A DNA stretch of 27,210 nt from Butyriboletus loyo (GCA_038093515.1 JBBPSI010000293.1:1-27210), one strand, 5' to 3'. Positions 1 to 9,278 are shown, counted from the stretch's first letter. The notes: a model not told the origin generated them from the sequence alone. Made by a program: numbers and translations.

Positions 1-282
1 AACAGCAATATGTGGCATCATTTCTCACTTTTGCTCCTCCACTACTGCCATATCCAACATTGACAGCTAGAACATCACAACTGTCCTCTCTCCTTCTCTC
101 TTTTCTACTCTTGCTCATTTCAGAAGTTGTAAAGTCCAAGCAGGCACACCAAGGGCAATGAAGGATGCAAGGGTAAACCTATCAGTGGAAAGACTCACTG
201 ATAATATGAGAGTGTGTATTGCAAACAGGGAATACTTCAAGAGTATGAGAGTTATAAGGAGCAAAGCTCAACTTAGAGATAT
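1..282 (-). repeat. Repeat E, decayed, partial
   Basis: This is the reverse complement of a repeat also present at 12923-13375 and 26165-26646. Shared landmarks are the stretches for 'tctaagttgagccttgctcc' (here about 255-280, reversed) and 'gatgcaagggtaaacctatc' (165-185). It has no coding capacity. It is cut on the right by an LTR-C copy that begins at 283. The family carries a TATA-like 'gtatataag' in its better copies, so it may be an LTR, but its ends could not be fixed. Confidence 0.6.
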
Positions 283-570
283 TGTTATGATCACTAGAGT
301 GTAAACTCCAACAACTGCCACATGAGGTTCCACTAATGTTGCAGTGCTACACAAGCATTGGTGATGATAATAGAGTAGTAGCTTAGTCTTAATCTCTCAA
401 CTGTTTCCAGCAAATGAGATAAGTGGTTAAAGCCAAGGGAGCTTAGCCAGAACCACAAGCCTTTATGAATGGCACACAGACCAAGCTATGCATGTGACAA
501 TCTACTATACATTGATAGACTAAGAAGCACATAGCGATCAGAAAGAAGCGCAGCAAATGGAGATTAAGTA
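283..570 (-). repeat. LTR family C, truncated copy
   Basis: It starts with TGTTATGATC, as the reverse complement of the family C 3' end does, and then follows the family C sequence in reverse (gcacacagaccaagc box, ggagatta tract). It stops at 570, where the TIR of Tc1-A begins at a TA. It appears to be inserted into repeat E. The 5' half of this LTR is missing, and it is not found on the far side of Tc1-A at 17171. Confidence 0.6.
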
Positions 571-770
571 CAGTGGCTCAAAAAACTGTCTGCATGTTTG
601 CATGTTTTACATTAAATATCACTCAATGTAATAACCCCTGATCCTAACCCTAGGCAGTGGGTGTATGAAATAAGGTACCCAATGTTGGGCCAGGGATTAG
701 GTAATATGGATAAGGTTTGATGGAATGTCAGCTATTTTGAAATGACAGGTCATGCAGACAGTTTTTTGAC
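571..770 (+). repeat. Tc1-A left terminal inverted repeat
   Basis: This is an arm of about 200 bp. Its outer tip (tcaaaaaactgtctgcatg, 578-596) recurs inverted at its inner edge (catgcagacagttttttga, 751-769), so the arm is itself bounded by inverted tips. The whole arm is repeated in reverse at 16246-17168, where repeat D interrupts it. Confidence 0.8.
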
Positions 771-920
771 TTTAAGTTTTGATCACATATATTAGACCCT
801 AGATACTGTAATATCATTACATCCATCCATCAAGTGTCCTATTATGTCACCTTTATGTAACTGAGTGTCAGCCAACATATATAAACCCCATCCTCCTATG
901 TTTATTTTCTCACCACCATC

Positions 921-1079
921 ATGAAATCCATTTCCACCTCTTTAAGACAAAATATTATCTCTCTCTCCTCTCTTGGCCTTTCAACTAGAAATATTGCCTC
1001 CCAGACTGGCCTAGGGAAGTCTACAGTGGCCCAGGTTTTTCAGGAAATTCAACCAGAGAGGCCTAGGCTTCATGGTGGT
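921..1079 (+). pseudogene. Tc1-A transposase, piece 1 (N-terminal HTH)
   Basis: The ATG at 921 opens MKSISTSLRQNIISLSSLGL, followed by a helix-turn-helix (about residues 20-42, 'STRNIASQTGLGKSTVAQVF') of the paired-like type that binds the TIRs in Tc1 transposases. The frame runs to LHGG and is then cut by an LTR-B insertion at 1080. It resumes in the same frame at 1908 with CPSKLSAT. The open frame beyond 1079 reads into LTR sequence and is not part of the protein. Confidence 0.8.
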
Positions 1080-1902
1080 TGCTACAGTTTTACCCCTAAG
1101 CGTACCCTGCCACTCGTTTTCCCACGCTCACGCATCCCCACCGCCCCCCACTGTCTTGCAATGCCGCCCATCGCCCGCTCCTTAGTCGCCTAGTGGACGT
1201 TATCCACTTCCCCAGTCGTTCCGCAAGTCTCAGTGTCGCTACACTGAGATAGCCCCTGTCTTCTCGCCCCGACGGGCCAGACCTTCAGTTGAGCTGTCGT
1301 GTCCTTCATTTCTTTGACCAATGACATTTGCTACATCACATGACTAGCATGTGATTAGATTACGACGCGTCAGTACCTTCGCGTCAAGACCCATATCCAA
1401 GGGCTCCGCCGTTCATGTCCCCTTTGCCCTGTGGGGCCGGCCTCATGGACATCGTCACTTCACGTTCAGCACTTCTCATTCGCTGACGATGTCACCACCT
1501 TACTCAGAGCTTCGCTCCCTCGTTACCGGCACTTTGCCGCTTCTCCATTTGCCGTTATGACTCAGGCAGACTCATAACCCTTTGCCCTTCGCTGCCACGC
1601 ACAGCTCGGTCTGTGCACCATATCTATTCGTATATATACCAGCGTACTTAGCGTAGTATGACTTCTCTAGCTAATTCTACATATCTACCAAGTGCATAGT
1701 AATCTAGCAGTATACCCCATCTGCCGATTGAGCTGATAAGTCTCTACTTGATCTCGACTGGTCGCCACCACTTGACATCTCGAAGACACTTGCTCAGCAG
1801 AAGCCCGATAGTGTTGTCTACGCGAGTTGGCCACTTTCCTCATTAGGCTCGAGCCCCTAGTCAAGTGCTCGCTGCTAGTCATTGTGCGCTATCAGTGTAA
1901 CA
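1080..1902 (+). mobile_element. Solo LTR, family B (823 bp)
   Basis: It starts TGCTACAGTTTTACCCC (the first bases are normally TGTTACAG) and ends AGTGTAACA. The 5-bp duplication GTGGT at 1075-1079 and 1903-1907 is perfect, which marks an integrase-made insertion. No internal retrotransposon sequence lies between ends, so it is a solo LTR left by LTR-LTR recombination. The orientation is inferred from the GGTCTGTGC box (1608-1616) and TATATATA (1631-1638). Its rich CpG content contrasts with the flanking DNA, so it is fairly young. The 69-aa ORF at 1351-1560 occurs in other copies too and is probably not a gene. Confidence 0.9.
1608..1638 (+). promoter_or_regulatory. LTR-B core promoter: GGTCTGTGC box and TATA
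   Basis: GGTCTGTGC lies at 1608-1616 and TATATATA at 1631-1638. The same pair occurs in LTR families A and C. The upstream bases form an inverted repeat with the box (GCACAG..CTGTGC). A promoter role is inferred from position, not proven. Confidence 0.45.
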
Positions 1903-2232
1903 GTGGTTGCCCTTCCAAGCTTTCTGCTACCAACAAGAGAGCTATTGTTCAGCAAATCATAACTGGCAAGGCCAAAAATGCTGTTCAAGCTGCTCAAATT
2001 ATCAATTTTGTTGTTAACTCTCCTGTCTCCTCACAGACAGTGAGAATACCCTCAAGAAGGCCTCATTGAAAGCTGTGGTGAAGAAAAAGAAACCTCTTCT
2101 CTTAGTCAATCATAGGAAAAGAAGATTTGCCTTTGCTCTCAAGTATCAGCATTGGACTGTGGAGGACTGGAGGAGAGTTATATGGTCGGATAGGACCAAA
2201 ATCAACGGAATTGGGTCAGATGGCCAAGAGTA
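1903..2232 (+). pseudogene. Tc1-A transposase, piece 2 (first catalytic D)
   Basis: The frame continues from piece 1: CPSKLSATNKRAIVQQIITG and on to SSQTV near 2040. There a one-base deletion shifts the frame; the continuation reads NTLKKASLKAVVKKKKPLLL, then WTVEDWRRVIWSD with the first catalytic Asp (about 2190). The residue after it is Arg instead of the usual Glu (WSDE). The piece ends at SDGQE plus the TA target of Tc1-B (2231-2232). The next codons lie at 15276, beyond 13 kb of nested DNA. The gene is inactive. Confidence 0.8.
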
Positions 2233-2448
2233 CAGTGAGTGAATAAACCCTTGCAAGATTTCACTGTTTTGCACTAGACACTATGTAGTACCTGATATTG
2301 TGGGAATTCTGCTTAGTGTTGGTGAGGTGGGTGGTAGCACTGCCCCCTGGATACAAATAGGTCCCTGGGTCATGTGATGTGGCCATGTGGCTGTGGAGGT
2401 ATGTCTATTCTGAAACAGGTACACCATTGCAAGGGTTTATTCACTTTT
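2233..2448. repeat. Tc1-B terminal inverted repeat, 3' side of its gene
   Basis: This is an arm of about 216 bp. Its outer tip (gtgaataaacccttgcaa) recurs inverted at its inner edge (ttgcaagggtttattcac, 2427-2444). The partner arm is split: the inner part is at about 4147-4208 and the outer part at 15127-15275, with LTR-B in between. Confidence 0.8.
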
Positions 2449-2474
2449 GGTGGAAGAAGGGTATTTGGGAGATA

Positions 2475-4005
2475 TCAGTACTTGGTATACCCTCACTTGG
2501 CCTTGAGCACTGCCTGAACCATTCTAGACATGCTTTCAATCAACTTCTGACACTCTACAACTAGTATCTTGTCCCACTTTATCTAAATTCTCTCTCACAA
2601 CTCCAGTGTTCCCTTGGGGGGGTGTTCATACTCTGCAAGTCTCCTCTTGAGGTAACCCCAGGCATTGTTGCGAGGCAACGCGCAGTCGAATGCTAGCACA
2701 TAGTACCCTTTCACACGAGGTCCCACTACAGTTGCAGGTCTACACAAAGACCTGGCAAGATGGAATCAAGGAGCTTCAACTTAATCCTCAACTGTTGCCA
2801 GCGAATAGACAAGTGGTTAAAACTAGGGAATCCTAGTCTAACCACGAGCCCTTTTATATTGTACAAGGATGCGCACAGACCATGCTGTGCGTGTGAGGAA
2901 TTACTATACATGGATAGACTAAAGAAGAGAAGCGCAACGGTGATTAACCACACGAGGCGCGGGGATCAAAAAGAAGAGAAGTAAACGGAGATTAAATACA
3001 TGTGTCGTGACATCATAGAGTCTAGGCCTGGTCTAGGCCATGACATCATATGCTTAGTCAGCAGGGGATCACATGTAAGTTCCCACGATCACGTGCGCTA
3101 TGTCACGTGACCTTTGAAAGTGAAAACGACTAAGTCCAAATTGAAAGTGTACGAATAAAATGTTATGATTATAACAGGCATGTTCTATTGGGTTAATACC
3201 AGGAGACTGTGCTGGCCATATCATAGTACTAAATTCCTGTTCATCTAGCCATTCCTTGACCTTCTTGCAAGTATGCTTGGGGTCATTGTCTTGTTGGAAG
3301 ATGATGCCAGATGGATTGAGACCATAATACTGAAGGGAATCTTCAAGTTTGTCCTTCAAAATTTGGAGATATAGGTCCCCATCCATCCTACCATCAATCT
3401 TGGTGGCATACCCAGCCCTTTACCAAGTCATACAGCCCCACATCATCAGAGAACCTCCTCCAAAACCCAAGTGTCCCCTCCACTAGTCTATCACTGAGCC
3501 TTTCTCCTGGCTTTTTCCACATCCATTTGCATCCATCTGACCCTAGGTGATTTATCATAGTCTCATCAGACCATACTATCCTCTTCCAGTCCTCCAGAGT
3601 CCAATCCTTGTAAGCATAGGCTAAGTCTACTCTTGTCTTGCAATGCCTGGCAGAGAGGATAGGTCATTTTTGCTTGACCAGTCTTTATACCAGGTTTTTT
3701 CAAGTGCTGGCATATGTGTTGGGGTTGAGGGGTTGGTTGATAGTATTGGTGAGAGCTTTGGTCACCTGGACAGCATATTTTGTCTTGTGAGTAGAGATGA
3801 GATGAATAGTATGGCAGATATTAGCTGAAGAAAGCTGGGATAGATGACCTCCAGTGGACTTTTGCACATTAGAACACTCCTTTGAATGAAGCCTAGAGAT
3901 GTTGGGGAGATGAAGGCCAGTGGTGGAGGCAATGGAGCAAGCAGAATGACCAGAATCAAGCATGGTCAAGATGGTATTCTTTTGAGTGGAGGAGATAGAT
4001 CTCAT
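2475..4005 (-). pseudogene. Tc1-B transposase (DD34E type), broken
   Basis: It reads on the minus strand from the ATG at 4005 (MRSISSTQKNTILTMLDSGH) with a helix-turn-helix, then the catalytic motifs WSDETM (first Asp), GFGGGSLMMWGCM, QQDNDPKHT (second Asp) and NPIEH (Glu). The order and spacing fit a Tc1-type DDE transposase of about 335 residues. After HA at about 3182 the frame is cut by a solo LTR-C (2666-3176). It resumes as WGYLKRRLAEYEHPPKGT and ends GYTKY at 2475. In-frame stops (for example TGG to TGA in the LW-ER motif, and one in the final KGxYTKY), a frameshift near 3680 and a stop after GCMTW make it dead. Confidence 0.82.
2666..3176 (-). mobile_element. Solo LTR, family C (511 bp)
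   Basis: The ends are TGTTGCGAGG...GATTATAACA, with the 5-bp duplication GGCAT at 2661-2665 and 3177-3181. Removing it restores the Tc1-B transposase frame. The orientation is inferred from the TATA (2851-2860, reversed) and the GCACAGACC box (2873-2881). It carries two CACGTG boxes (3090-3095, 3104-3109). It is the most CpG-rich copy of family C here, so probably the youngest. No internal sequence is present. Confidence 0.9.
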
Positions 4006-4311
4006 GGTGGTAGAAGTTGAGAAGAAAGAAGCATGTGAACTTTTTCCAACTCAGACATAATGTTTATATGTGTATCTTGTTTTGTAGGACCAAACAAACA
4101 CAAACATCCTTTCATTTGACTGAGATTCCACTGTTGAGGCTGAAAGCAAACAAACTCTTGCAATGGTATACCTGTTTTAGAATAGACATATCTCCACAGC
4201 CACATGGCTGTTATGCTGAAGTGTGAAACAAACTAGCAGTAAGTGCTCAATAGGGGCTCGAGCCTAATCAGGTAATGGCTGACTCATGTAGATGGCTCTA
4301 TCAGGGTTCTG

Positions 4312-4738
4312 TGTTACGGTAGTGGTATACTTTTTCCATCCACTACCACTTGGACTACTTCATTCGCCTAGCTTACAGCTAGTTCCCTTTGAACGGTACC
4401 AACCGTTCTAGCTTAGTCATCACTTCCCGCGCATGGATGCACTTTCCTTCATACTCCAGAACGTTCTAGAGTATCTCTTCCCCGTTTGTACTTTCCCTTC
4501 TCGCGGCTTGATTAGGGACATGGTCTGTGCGCAGACTCCAGTAGTATAAAGACCCAACCTTTATACCATGTACAGTATCTAGTTCTATGCAGTAACCTGC
4601 TAGCAATTAGTTTCACTCCAGACTCTTAGTGTGCGCACTAAGACATAGTCTGAGACCCAGCTCAGAAACGCTTCACGAGTCTCGAGGCCACTCCAGAGTG
4701 CCTCCTCGCTGTTCTAGTTGTTAGCGCCCAGCGTAACA
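4312..4738 (+). repeat. 5' LTR of the chromovirus
   Basis: It is 427 bp, with ends TGTTACG/CGTAACA forming a 7-bp inverted repeat. It contains several short palindromes: GAACGGT..ACCGTTC, the GAACGTTC core at about 4462, GGTCTG..CAGAC at 4522, and CTTAGTG-tgcg-CACTAAG at about 4625. Compared with the 3' LTR it carries T where the other has C at three CpG sites (about 4434, 4438, 4508). Confidence 0.95.
4522..4551 (+). promoter_or_regulatory. LTR-A core promoter: GGTCTGTGC box and TATAAAG
   Basis: GGTCTGTGC is at 4522-4530 and TATAAAG at 4545-4551. Both are kept in the 3' LTR (10800-10808, 10823-10829) and in decayed copies. The likely transcription start would lie about 30 bp downstream, dividing U3 from R. 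This is inferred from position. Confidence 0.5.
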
Positions 4739-4740
4739 AC

Positions 4741-5292
4741 CCCTGCCTCACAGAATCTGTCCTCTCTTGCGAGAAACCCCCCACCACGCTTGCCGGTTGG
4801 GCCAAAAAGACTTCCACCTTCCACGCGCAACACAAGCGCATCGACAACCTCCGTGCAGGGAAGCACTACATCCCCACTTTCTCCTCCTCCTCCAAGCCCT
4901 CATCCAGCAGAAGGGACCCCAACGCTATGGATGTTGATGCTGTCCAACTTACTCCCGTACAACATGCGGAGTACATGAAGCAGAACAAATGCTTCATTTG
5001 TCACCAAGTCTGCTGCCAATCGACCAACCATCCCCGCCCCCCTTGCAGCGGGCAGAACCCCCAAGGACCGCCCTCCCATCCCCCTCGCAACCCTCAGCAT
5101 GCGCATGCTGCCGTCGTCACACCCCCTGAACCGAAGCCCTCCCCACTCATCGACTACCTGTCCAAGTTAAAGGGTCGAGGCACCCAGCAAGAAGATGTCT
5201 TGAACGTCCTCAAGGCATGCTTCAATGAAGACGAAGAAAGGCTGCCTGTCGCAGCAACCAAGGTGGCTGAAGCTTGGCCGAAGGATTTTTAG
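4741..5292 (+). pseudogene. gag: Gag, C-terminal half (capsid end and zinc knuckle)
   Basis: The frame is open from the LTR edge: ESVLSCEKPPTTLAGWAKKT, then the basidiomycete Gag hallmark RRDPNAMDVD (ATG at 4927) and a knuckle CFICHQVCCQSTNH (about 4987-5030). The knuckle spacing is C-X2-C-X4-C-X4-H, a CCCH variant of the usual CCHC. The C-terminal tail is proline-rich and ends in AWPKDF. The N-terminal capsid part (some 150-250 residues in full Gags) and any start codon are absent: the 5' LTR abuts mid-Gag directly. The gag stop at 5290-5292 overlaps Pol in the -1 frame. Confidence 0.8.
5274..5292 (+). promoter_or_regulatory. Gag-Pol overlap with T5 run, candidate -1 frameshift site
   Basis: The Gag frame ends GAT TTT TAG, and the Pol frame (-1) opens just after a TGA at 5266-5268. 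Both frames are therefore open only over about 5269-5292. The run of five T immediately before the Gag stop would allow a tRNA to slip back one base. A -1 shift is usual for Gag-Pol elements, but this heptamer is not the canonical XXXYYYZ. The site is inferred. Confidence 0.45.
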
Positions 5293-7145
5293 AAGAGAGG
5301 GAAGTTTCGATGTCTTCTCCTCTCCATACTCTCGCCCCTGTAGTTTTATCAAACCCCAATGCGCAATCCATTCGAGTCCCCATATCGTTATTCGCACATG
5401 AAGAGGGACAAATCGTCGACACATTCACCCTGGTAGACAGCGGCGCAAGCAGATGCTTCATAGATCGCGATCTAGTGAAACGAAAGAGACTGCTGATGGA
5501 ACGGCTACCCAAACCACTTAGTGCCCAGAACGTGGACGGGTCAAACAATCAAGGAGGAGTTATTCGACACAAGGTCACCCTCTCCATCAGAATTGGAGAA
5601 ACCGAGGAGGAACGGAGTTTCCTAGTCCTCAACATAGGAAGAGAGAACATGATCCTGGGACTACCGTGGTTACGAGAAGCCAACCCGGTAATAGATTGGG
5701 CCACCGGCCATATCAATCTACCAGATCAAATCAAGAAGCCCCGACACGACTCCCCTCGGGCAATCGCTCAACGGTACCTGGTACGGTACCTTGACTTGGA
5801 CCCAGACTCCAAGATTGCCAAGCTCTGGAAGAAGCGAGTAGACGCTTCCGCAAGGGACGCCTATCCTATACAAAAAGCAACTATCGCCACTGAGATCGCC
5901 GCTCAGGCCGTCAAGGAAAAAGCAGTTCTCCCAACTCCGTTCAGGTCCTTCGCGGACGTTTTTGACAAAAAGAATACCAAGGAGCTTCCTCCATCCCGAT
6001 CTTTCGACCATGCAATCGACCTCGACAAAGACTTTGTTCCGAAAGTCGCCAAGGTCTACCCCTTGAACCCGAAAGAATCAGAAGCCTGCAAAGCTTTTGT
6101 CGAGGAACACCTCAAGTCGGGAAAGATCACTCCCTCGAAGTCGCCTCAGGCCGCCCCTTTCTTCTTCGTGTCCAAGAAGGATGGTTCACTGCGCCCTTGC
6201 CAAGACTACAGGTATCTGAATTCCCATACGGTCAAAAACGCCTATCCCCTCCCTCTCATCTCCGACCTCGTCGATTGCCTCAAGGGATCGAAAATCTTCA
6301 CCAAGATGGACATCCGGTGGGGATATAATAACGTCCTCATCAAGCCGAACGACCGCTGGAAAGCAGCCTTCATCACCCCCCAAGGGCTGTTCGAGCCCAC
6401 CGTGATGTTCTTCAGACTTTGTAACTCCCTAGCCATGTTCCAGGCTCTGATGGACCATATTTTCGGTGACCTCATGGCGGAAGGTTGGCTGATCATCTAC
6501 ATGGACAATCTTTTGATCCATTCTGCCACTACTGCGGAACACGAGGCCTGCACGATCTGTGTCCTAGAACGACTCAGGGAGCACAAACTCTTCCTCAAAT
6601 TGGAGAAATGTTCGTTCAACGCTGAGGAAGTTGAGTACCTTGGGATGATGGTCCGAGAAGGCCAAGTCAAGATGGACCCCACAAAGTTGAAAGCGATTCG
6701 CGAATGGAACCCCCCCACCTCTGTAAAGGCCGTCAGGTCCTTCATCGGGTTCTGCAATTTCTATTGCAGGTTCATCCAGGACTTCTCCCATATTGCGAAG
6801 CCGCTTCACGACCTCACAAAGAAAAACTCCCTGTGGGCATGGACCCCAGCTTGCGAACAGGCGTTCCAAGCCATCAAACAGTCTTTCCTCCGCCAACCCG
6901 TCCTCTCTATGCCCGACATCACAAAGCCATTTGCTGTTATGACAGATGCCTCCCTCACTGCCACGGGTGCAGTGCTCATGCAAAAGGATGTCAACGGTGA
7001 CCTGCATCCTTGTGCTTACCTGTCAAAGACGCTCTCGCCCACGGAGCACAATTACGATATCTATGATCGCGAGTTGCTCACGGTCATTCACACACTAGAA
7101 GAGTGGCGACACTACCTGCGAGGTACTGGTCACCAAGTGGAGATT
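5274..7145 (+). pseudogene. pol: Pol part 1: protease, reverse transcriptase, RNase H start
   Basis: Counting residue 1 at 5274, it holds an aspartic protease with LVDSGASRCF (Asp55) and NMILGLPWL. The RT follows: PFFFVSKKDGSLRPCQDYR, FTKMDIRWGY (Asp346) and IIYMDNLLIH (409-412). RNase H begins with MTDASLTATGAVL (Asp558) and YDRELL (Glu). The RT YxDD box reads YMDN (codon 6507-6509), and the FGL-NSPATFQ motif reads FRLCNSLAMFQ (6411-6440). Each change fits a C-to-T or G-to-A transition, mostly at CpG, and would weaken or destroy polymerase activity. The frame is cut at 7146 by a solo LTR and continues in frame at 7580. The start is by frameshift from Gag, not a separate ATG. Confidence 0.92.
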
Positions 7146-7574
7146 TGTTACGCTGGGCGCTAACAATTGAACAGCGAGGAGGCACTCTGGAGTGGCCTCG
7201 AGACTCGTAAAGCGTTTCTGAGCTGGGTCTCAGACTATGTCTTAGTGCGCACACTAAGAGTCTGGAAGTGATACTAATTGCTAGCAGGAAGCTGCGTAGA
7301 ACTAGATACCGCTACAGGGTGTAAAGACAGAGACTTTATACTACTGGGGTCTGCGCACAGACCATGTTCCCTAATCGGGTCGCGGGAGCAAAAGTACCAA
7401 CGAGGAAAAGATACTCTAGAATGTTCTGGAGTATGAAAGAAAATGCGTCCGTGCGCGGGAAGTGGTGACTAAGCTACGAACGGTTGTTACCGTTCAACTG
7501 GAACTAGCAAGAGGCTAGGCGAATGTAAGAGTCCTAACGGTAGTGGAGAGAAAAAGTAAAGTACTACCGTAACA
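7146..7574 (-). mobile_element. Solo LTR, family A (429 bp), inside Pol
   Basis: It is the reverse of the chromovirus LTR, from TGTTACGCTGGGCGC to CTACCGTAACA. The TSD AGATT lies at 7141-7145 and 7575-7579. It sits between the RNase H Glu and the TDHK Asp and introduces a stop at 7161-7163. Removing it with one TSD copy restores VEI-LTDHKNL exactly. It shows that another family-A element was active after this one inserted and then collapsed to a solo LTR. Confidence 0.95.
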
Positions 7575-9268
7575 AGATTCTCACTGACCACAAGAATCTC
7601 ACTTACTTTCGCCAACCCAACAAGTTGTCCTGCCGGCAAGCCCGCTGGCTCATGTTCCTGCAGGATTTTGACCTGCACTTCCACCACATTCCCAGGACTC
7701 AGATGGGCCCCGCAGACGCCCTATCCCGACGAGACGATGTTGACACCTCCACCGACAACCAGGAGGTCACCCTTCTCCCCGAAAACCTATTCGCCAGGAA
7801 AATCAATGTTGCACTTGCAGAAAAGATCGCCGCCTCAACCCCCAGCGACCCTATGATCAAACGGTGCATGCAGGCTCTTTATGAAGACTCGCCCCTCTTC
7901 CCCAAAATGAACACTGGCGATTGGGACTTTGATGGAAAAGAGTTGTATTTCCACAAGAAACGATATATCCCTGAGGCTGCACGTGTTGACCTCATCTGGT
8001 CTCTGCATGAGAGTCCTGCTGGCAGTCACGGTGGCATCTTCTGCATCCAGAACCTGGTACAACAAGATTATTGGTGGCCTGGCATGGCCAACTTAGTCCA
8101 TCATTTTGTCTCAGGGTGCGCTGTTTGTCAAGCGCATAAGGTTAACACCCATCCCACTGTCCCACCTCTCACCCCGCTGTCCAGCATGGCCTCTCGTCCC
8201 TTCGAACAAGTCTCGGTGGATCTCATCTCCGGACTTCCTCCCTCCTTAGGTTATGATTCTGTCATGGTCGTGGTAGACCATGGGCTTATGAAGGGGGTAA
8301 TTTATTCCCCTTGCAACAAAGACATCGATGCAGCAGGAGTCGCCAAGTTATTTTTCAAAACAGTCTTGCTTCGATTCGGTCTCCACTCCCGGTGCATCTC
8401 CGACCGAGGCCCTCAGTTCGCTTCTGCCTTCGCAAGAGAACTCGCAAGACTCCTGGACTACGATCTAGCCCTCTCTTCCGCATACCACCCCCAGACCGAT
8501 GGAGAAACTGAACGGGTCAACCAGGAGCTTGAGACTTATCTAAGGATTTTCTGTGACGGTCACCCCGAACGATGGGCTGAACTACTCCCCATGGCCGAAT
8601 TCTCCCATAATTCCATGACGCACTCTTCGACAAACGTGACCCCGTTCTCCCTGATGGTCGGGTATGAGCCGAGATCTTATCCTCCAATCGGAAAGACCTT
8701 CCTCCCCGCCCTCGAGTCCAGACTCTCGGAACTCACGGGAGCCCGAACGGAAGCATTAGAAGCCCATGAGAAGGCACGGCGTCTGATGAAGGAACGGATC
8801 TCCTCCAAGTTCCGACCATGGAAGACAGGGGATAAGGTTTGGCTTGAAGGGCGTAACCTGAGACTCAGGTACCCGTCAAAGAAGCTTGCCCCAAGACGGG
8901 AAGGACCGTTCGAGATTGCACAGGTAATCTCTCCTGTGGCGTACAGGCTCCGACTGCCACTGACCTGGAGGATTCACGACGTGTTCCATGCATCCCTCCT
9001 GACTCCTTATCGCGAAACAGCAGAACACGGCCCGAATTTTACCAATCCCCCTCCGGAAGAAATAGACGGAGATGAAGAGTACGAGATCGATCGGATCTTA
9101 TCCCACCGCGGCTCCAAGGGACGCCGTCAATTCCTTGTTTCCTGGAAAGGATACTCCGCAGCAGAGAATACCTGGGAGCCAAACGGGAACCTGGTCCATG
9201 TGCAGGCCTTGCTCAAGGCTTATAAGCTGTGCCACCCCAAGGATTTTCCCTCCCCATCTTCACTGTAA
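7575..9268 (+). pseudogene. pol: Pol part 2: RNase H end, integrase, chromodomain
   Basis: It resumes with LTDHKNLTYF (RNase H Asp). The integrase zinc module is HESPAGSHG...CAVCQ. The catalytic core has Asp at 8219-8221 (VDLI), Asp at 8402-8404 (SDRGPQF) and Glu at 8510-8512 (ETERVNQ), with 35 residues between the second Asp and Glu (DD35E). A GPY-like module follows (GPFEIAQVISPVAYRLRLP, about 8908-8964). The chromodomain at about 9076-9235 shows EIDRILSHRG, FLVSWKGY and NTWEPNGNL. Chromodomains in this clade are thought to guide integration to marked chromatin. The integrase residues are intact, unlike the RT box. The stop TAA lies at 9266-9268, 10 bp before the next ORF. Confidence 0.93.
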
Positions 9269-9278
9269 GACAACAAAG

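Noticed and set aside
571..770. A stand-alone 200-bp MITE with inverted tips
   Set aside because: The same arm recurs inverted at 16246-17168 and flanks a transposase, so it is the left TIR of Tc1-A with an inner tip.
2233..2448. A MITE of 216 bp inserted in Tc1-A
   Set aside because: The second half of the TA duplication lies at 15276, not after 2448; it is one arm of Tc1-B.
4718..4978. Proline-rich ORF overlapping Gag
   Set aside because: It is a shadow of the real Gag frame, which carries the RDPNAMDVD and knuckle motifs.
7625..7700. A separate integrase gene starting at 7625
   Set aside because: There is no ATG start, and the frame is continuous with RNase H from 7580 once the solo LTR is removed.
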